From: Planctomycetaceae bacterium
GTDB lineage: Bacteria; Planctomycetota; Planctomycetia; Planctomycetales; Planctomycetaceae
Assembly: GCA_020426085.1 (NCBI GenBank)
Contig: JAGQQP010000159.1
Location: 1-8,488 of the forward strand
Length of the DNA stretch: 8,488 bases
Reading direction: 5' to 3'
In this document: piece after piece, positions 5,009-8,488 of the stretch
Numbering within the stretch: the first letter of the stretch is position 1
How the letters are laid out: each line of letters starts with the position of its first letter
The notes under the pieces: model-generated
What the model saw: only the letters and a program-made list of their open reading frames with translations
What the model was told of the DNA's origin: nothing
Databases searched by the model: none
Position numbers and translations under genes: made by a program

Positions 5009-6757
5009 CTACCCTTTATCATAAGTGGTTTTTCCCAAAGCAACATCAAATTCAGACACTGCCGGAATATACATGGAAAGAACGGGAAGTCCATAGGCAA
5101 ACAGAATGGTAACCAGAACTCCCAGAGTTCCCCCCAACAGAAACGAAGTAATAGCATAAAATGTAAGGAACGGGAGCATCCAGGCTGAGATCGCCAGAGC
5201 CCGCGAAGGATTCCGGTGCGTGAGCGCGGAATGCAGCGCTGCACTGCCGACCACAATAAAGACCAGGAAGCTCTGCAGCTGCAGGGCAAACGAGGACCGG
5301 GCCTGTACGAGCAGAATCATAAAAATACCGATCCCGACGAACAGAAAGAACATCGTTCCCAGGCTGGCACCGATGGCAGAGCGGCTGTTGTCATAGGTCA
5401 GTCCCATATGCAGCCCCAGCACAATCGCAAAGATCATCAACGCCAGAAAACCAATCAGGGCACACAGAAATCCTTCGGTGGAAAATGCCCCCTGGCTGAC
5501 CAGATAACACAAAATCAGCACAGGAACCAGAATCAGTTCTTTACTGTTATAGAAAATTCCTCCCAGTTTTCCCAGGACGAATTCTTTGGCGGTGATATCC
5601 GTCACCAGTAACAGCTCGAGCGTTTTGCTGTCTTTTTCAGTTGTGATTGAGGTCACCGCCTGTGTATTCGCCAGAACCAGGCTCAACCAGGCAATCCCAG
5701 CGAAAGCGAGACCCTGTGGTGGAATCACTCCCAGATACAAAACGCCTTCGGCAACCGCTTCTGAAGTGACAGCAGACCAGAGTGTAAAACCAGCCAGTAA
5801 AAAATAGGCCAGCTTGATCAAAAATACTTTTCGTCCGTAGGCTTTGGTCATGATCTCACGCCAGATCACGGGGTTCGACCAGATCACACGGGATTTTTCT
5901 TTAACGACCACCGTCTCTGTTTCTGTTTCTGCCTTGGGGGTCGCTTTATAAACTGACCGTGAAGGATTCCAGACCCGCAGTCTGAGCACGGTGAACGCCT
6001 TCAAAGCGACTCCCAGCACAAACAGGCTGATCAGCGAAGGCCAGGCACTGACGGTAATGGGGTTCAGGCCTGTATTCAGGGAAAGCGGATTCAAAATTTC
6101 ATAGAGTGAGCGAAACGGATTCAAACCGGCAATCCAGGGACGCAGGCTGGAACCTGCGGGCAGCAGGTTCACAATCACTTCCACAACACCCAGAAAGACA
6201 ACCATTCCCAGCACGCTGATTGCCAGCGTCTGAAATGTTTTCTCCCGCCAGAACGCGACTAAAGCGGCCCAGCTTCCCGTTGCGAAAACCGTGATCAGGC
6301 ACAACAGTTCCATCCAGAGAATCTGAGAGAATTCGACTCCCCCCAGCAGACGTAGAAAGACACAGACGGGTATCGAAGATGCCAGTAATACATAAACGAT
6401 TAATAGACTGGACTGGGTTTTCCCGCTGACGAGTTCCCGGTCTTTCAGTTCCGTCATCAATAGCAGAATTAATGTGCCTCTGTCTTTTTCCTGCGCAATA
6501 TTGCTGGCAGAAAACAGGAGTGCGAAAAACAGAACCAGCAATAACTGCAGAAAAGAGATCAACTGAAAAATCAGATTTCCCAGCCGGGCAAATTCACCGA
6601 TCGTTGTCGTCTGGATCTGCTGAGTCCCCAGAATCGTCTGGCCGGCCGTAAAGATCAGAATGAATACAGCGGCCACATAACCGGAACGAATCAGGTAATG
6701 TTTCAGCTGACGGGGAGAAGTCAACGCTTCCCGAATAAAAATTGGATTGTTAAACAA
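5009..6757 (-). CDS. ABC-2 type permease made of two fused half-repeats
   Basis: The 582-residue hydrophobic protein carries two copies of an ABC-2 permease unit in tandem. NNPIFIREALTS near residue 3 recurs as SNPVIWREIMTK at 294-305. NIAQEKDRGTLILLLMTELK (86-105) recurs as SITTEKDSKTLELLLVTDIT (370-389), each followed by an E-LV-GK-like or EFVLGK-like stretch. Each unit contains about six hydrophobic segments, joined by a charged linker rich in Thr, Glu and Lys (271-290). Such proteins form the membrane part of exporters that need a separate ATPase; no ATPase gene is in the window and the substrate is unknown. The start is TTG at 6757-6755, chosen because NNPIFIRE is the usual N-terminal motif. 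The next in-frame ATG (residue 101) would cut the first unit. Upstream GAGAG is a weak ribosome binding site. Confidence 0.88.
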   Translation of the reverse strand: MFNNPIFIREALTSPRQLKHYLIRSGYVAAVFILIFTAGQTILGTQQIQTTTIGEFARLGNLIFQLISFLQLLLVLFFALLFSASNIAQEKDRGTLILLLMTELKDRELVSGKTQSSLLIVYVLLASSIPVCVFLRLLGGVEFSQILWMELLCLITVFATGSWAALVAFWREKTFQTLAISVLGMVVFLGVVEVIVNLLPAGSSLRPWIAGLNPFRSLYEILNPLSLNTGLNPITVSAWPSLISLFVLGVALKAFTVLRLRVWNPSRSVYKATPKAETETETVVVKEKSRVIWSNPVIWREIMTKAYGRKVFLIKLAYFLLAGFTLWSAVTSEAVAEGVLYLGVIPPQGLAFAGIAWLSLVLANTQAVTSITTEKDSKTLELLLVTDITAKEFVLGKLGGIFYNSKELILVPVLILCYLVSQGAFSTEGFLCALIGFLALMIFAIVLGLHMGLTYDNSRSAIGASLGTMFFLFVGIGIFMILLVQARSSFALQLQSFLVFIVVGSAALHSALTHRNPSRALAISAWMLPFLTFYAITSFLLGGTLGVLVTILFAYGLPVLSMYIPAVSEFDVALGKTTYDKG

Positions 6758-6758
6758 T
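6746..6758. repeat. Thirteen-base palindrome over the permease start codon
   Basis: ATTGTTAAACAAT reads as six-base arms (ATTGTT and AACAAT) around a central A, and it contains the TTG start codon of the permease on the minus strand. It could be a chance AT-rich palindrome, a weak start-codon hairpin or an operator. Nothing further supports a role. Confidence 0.3.
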
Positions 6759-6793
6759 GCTCTCTCGCCTCTTTATTCGACAGGTGACAGCAG

Positions 6794-6949
6794 TCAATCA
6801 GAGACGCCCTTCTCCCCACGACCGAAACGTGCAACCTGATAATCTGTTGCTTTCACTATGATATTAGACTGTACCAGCTTTACTGAAGCGTTTTCCAGTG
6901 TATCTGAACCGAGCAGAACAAATTCAAAGACGCTTTGGTTCATTGTCAT
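6794..6949 (-). CDS. Possible small protein of 51 residues, unknown function
   Basis: Five bases after the stop codon of the polyprenyl synthase (6957-6955), an ATG at 6949 opens a 51-codon frame on the same strand that ends at TGA (6796-6794), 36 bases before the permease start. It begins MTMNQSVFEFVLLGSDTLEN and ends in GRGEKGVSD. A second ATG two codons later would give 49 residues. The composition is that of an ordinary soluble small domain, with alternating hydrophobic residues suggesting beta strands (FEFVLL, NIIVKA). It has no predicted membrane helix or signal peptide. It fills almost the whole gap between its neighbours, which is typical of a real operon member. Against it: no clear Shine-Dalgarno site, no family I recognise, and a short length. 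The same frame extends upstream to 7024 inside the synthase, but that part looks like a shadow. Confidence 0.4.
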   Translation of the reverse strand: MTMNQSVFEFVLLGSDTLENASVKLVQSNIIVKATDYQVARFGRGEKGVSD

Positions 6950-6954
6950 ACGCT

Positions 6955-7947
6955 TTAGATTGTTCTCTGAATGGCAAATTCTGTCAGCTCTTCCAGTATC
7001 AGTCGCGCCGGGGAAGCGGGACAATTCTGGAGCGAATCCCGGGCCTGTTTTGCGAACTCCCTCGCCCGGTTACCGGCATAGTCAATCGCATCACTGTTTT
7101 TGATATACTGTGTGAGTCGCTGTTTGGTGCTGGGATCTGGTTGAGACAGAATTTCCTGAATCGCAGCGCGGTCTTCCGGACTGCATTGATCCAGCAGTCG
7201 AATCAGCGGCAGTGTCAGTTTTTCTTTCTGCAGATCGGACCCCAGCGATTTGCCCATCTGTTCTTCATCGCCGAGCAGATCCAGCAGATCGTCGGTAATC
7301 TGGAATGCGACCCCCAGTGCACGACCATATTCATCCATGGCCTGCACGATGCTCTCGTCGGCACCAGCATACAGGGCTCCCAGCTGAGTACTGATGGCAC
7401 ACAGTTCAGCCGTTTTACCGTTGATGATCTGCAGATACTGCTCTTCAGAGAGTTCGTGATTTCCCCGCTCGTAAATCTGAGCCAGTTCGCCTTCACAGAC
7501 CAGGTTCGTCGCCCGTCCAATCAGACGGCAGGCACGGGCATCCCCAAGGCTGGCGGTCAGATGAAATGCGTGCGTGAACAGGAAATCGCCGACCAGGACG
7601 CTGGTTTCATTATTCCAGCGGGAGTTGACCGTCGCGACATGGCGGCGGATGAGGGCATCATCCAGCACGTCATCATGCACGAGTGTCGCCAGATGGATCA
7701 TCTCTACAACGGAGGCCAGGACGTAGTGACTCTCGTTGATTCCTCCGGTTGCCGCTGCGGACAGCAGCAACAGAATCGGGCGCAGTCGTTTACCTTGAAA
7801 CCGGGTGATATGCTGCAGGACATCATGAACATAAGGATGCTTCGAGCTGACTTCGCTCAAGAAGACCCGTTCTGCCTGTTCCAGCTCACCGCCAATTAAC
7901 TCTTCGACACGCGCCAGCAGGTCATGTGTCGTAAGATGGTCCCCCAT
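6955..7947 (-). CDS. Trans-polyprenyl diphosphate synthase (IspB/HepT-like)
   Basis: The 330-residue enzyme joins isopentenyl diphosphate units to an allylic primer to build an isoprenoid chain, probably the quinone side chain. Family motifs are complete: GKRLRP (52-57); first aspartate-rich motif DDVLD (92-96) followed by ALIRRH; GDFLF (120-124); INGKTAEL (175-182); second aspartate-rich motif DDLLD (219-223) in FQITDDLLD; and GSDLQKEKLTLPL (236-248). The residue five places before the first motif is alanine (ATLVH then DD), as in long-chain synthases such as IspB, so a long product is more likely than farnesyl or geranylgeranyl diphosphate. The exact length cannot be read. The ATG at 7947 has GAGG (7956-7953) five bases upstream, a good ribosome binding site. 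It begins a run of minus-strand genes that continues with a possible small gene and the permease. Confidence 0.95.
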   Translation of the reverse strand: MGDHLTTHDLLARVEELIGGELEQAERVFLSEVSSKHPYVHDVLQHITRFQGKRLRPILLLLSAAATGGINESHYVLASVVEMIHLATLVHDDVLDDALIRRHVATVNSRWNNETSVLVGDFLFTHAFHLTASLGDARACRLIGRATNLVCEGELAQIYERGNHELSEEQYLQIINGKTAELCAISTQLGALYAGADESIVQAMDEYGRALGVAFQITDDLLDLLGDEEQMGKSLGSDLQKEKLTLPLIRLLDQCSPEDRAAIQEILSQPDPSTKQRLTQYIKNSDAIDYAGNRAREFAKQARDSLQNCPASPARLILEELTEFAIQRTI

Positions 7948-8061
7948 TACAGCCTCACCACAATATCGAATCGTTTATCCAGTTTTCGTCTGGCGGTCGG
8001 TTATTTCACAGATACGGAACAAATGACCCGGTATCCAACTCACTATTCGCAGCCATTGTAA

Positions 8062-8086
8062 GCATTCTACCTGCAGATAGGAATGC
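8062..8086 (-). other. Hairpin in the gap between moaC and the polyprenyl synthase
   Basis: GCATTC (8062-8067) and GAATGC (8081-8086) are exact reverse complements around 13 bases. The 235-base gap (7948-8182) separates moaC from the synthase and probably carries the synthase promoter, but no hexamer pair stood out. The hairpin would lie about 115 bases upstream of the synthase start. It is short and may be chance. Confidence 0.25.
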
Positions 8087-8174
8087 AAACAGGGGCCGGT
8101 GTTTCATTTCCGGGGTCGAAATCAGACTTTCCCGTCTTCTGGGTAAGATAATCCCCTGCGCCTGCTGAAAACAG

Positions 8175-8197
8175 AGGGAAATTCAATAGGTTTCCCT
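8175..8197 (-). terminator. Possible terminator overlapping the moaC stop codon
   Basis: Read on the minus strand, AGGGAAA (8197-8191) pairs with TTTCCCT (8181-8175) around a nine-base loop that contains the moaC TGA stop, followed by CTGTTTTC. Seven perfect pairs with a short T-run suggest an intrinsic terminator for moaC, which would make the polyprenyl synthase a separate unit. The stem is rather weak. Confidence 0.4.
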
Positions 8198-8488
8198 GAT
8201 ATAATGGCCGCTCTTTCCGCCCGATTTTTCCACCAGCCGGGTTGGGCCGAGCGTCATGCCGCGATCCACGGCTTTGCACATATCATAAATCGTGAGCGCG
8301 GCAATACTGACAGCGGTCAATGCTTCCATCTCCACCCCGGTTTTGCCGTCTACTTTCACTGTTGCCAGAATGCGAATCGACGTCTCATTGGGGACTTCAA
8401 AATCCAGCTGGACACTGGTAAGGCTCAGAGGGTGGCATAACGGGATCAGGTCGGCCGTTTTTTTCGTCGCCATAATGCCTGCGATACG
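8183..8488 (-). CDS. moaC: Cyclic pyranopterin monophosphate synthase MoaC, C-terminal part
   Basis: The gene enters from the right edge; 101 residues are present out of about 160. MoaC makes cyclic pyranopterin monophosphate, acting with the radical enzyme MoaA in the first step of molybdenum cofactor synthesis. The match to E. coli MoaC is strong throughout: RIAGI at the edge, [11 protein letters not shown] with the conserved histidine, [20 protein letters not shown] with the conserved glutamates, and [12 protein letters not shown]. The aspartate and lysine of YDMCK correspond to active-site residues (K131 in E. coli). KSGGKSG follows near the end. The first catalytic lysine region (HKGD in E. 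coli) is outside the window. An internal ATG at 8473 is not the start, because the match continues upstream of it. moaA is not visible here. Confidence 0.96.
   Translation of the reverse strand, partial: RIAGIMATKKTADLIPLCHPLSLTSVQLDFEVPNETSIRILATVKVDGKTGVEMEALTAVSIAALTIYDMCKAVDRGMTLGPTRLVEKSGGKSGHYIRETY

Noticed and set aside
6898..7899. Long plus-strand open frame of 333 codons over the polyprenyl synthase
   Set aside because: It runs antisense to a complete enzyme with all catalytic motifs and looks like a mirror of its codons, with no recognisable domain.
8006..8107. Minus-strand frame of 33 codons (starts MKHRPLFAFL) between moaC and the polyprenyl synthase
   Set aside because: Too short, no good ribosome binding site, and no feature beyond a weakly hydrophobic start.

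Overview
The window looks like chromosomal DNA of a planctomycete, perhaps a Gimesia-like genome of moderate GC. The main reason is the N-terminal module of the protein at 2605-3651 (LGIPEGERPPHHYDLL, then an LLNELAKAMLCLTDPERK helix and a YDESL end), which I recall from many planctomycete proteins. The phosphosugar mutase start and the paired ABC-2 permease style fit the same group. This assignment comes from recognition, not from a database search.

Layout: 1-260 (minus) is the N-terminal end of a phosphoglucomutase/phosphomannomutase. 261-891 has no convincing gene but is rich in inverted repeats, including a perfect 9-9-9 inverted repeat upstream of the next gene. 892-2475 (plus) is a short Hsp70 with no C-terminal lid. 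After a 129-base gap holding a strong hairpin and short direct repeats comes 2605-3651 (plus), a J-like protein lacking HPD, fused to a GspE/MshE N-terminal-like domain and two C-terminal membrane helices. A hairpin at 3666-3687 separates this pair from a minus-strand block. In transcription order that block is moaC (8488-8183, 5' end outside the window), a trans-polyprenyl diphosphate synthase (7947-6955), a possible 51-residue gene (6949-6794), a duplicated ABC-2 permease (6757-5009) and a CNNM/CorC-type CBS membrane protein (4990-3689).

How the genes work together: the two plus-strand genes are the most interesting part. They look like an Hsp70 and its dedicated membrane-bound partner, yet both lack features of the classical DnaK/DnaJ cycle: the Hsp70 has no lid and a weakened interdomain linker, and the partner has no HPD. 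I infer a variant chaperone-like module acting at the membrane. The minus-strand genes are mostly housekeeping (molybdenum cofactor, isoprenoid chain, membrane transport) and may form an operon from 7947 down to 3689. No mobile element, CRISPR array, tRNA or rRNA was seen.
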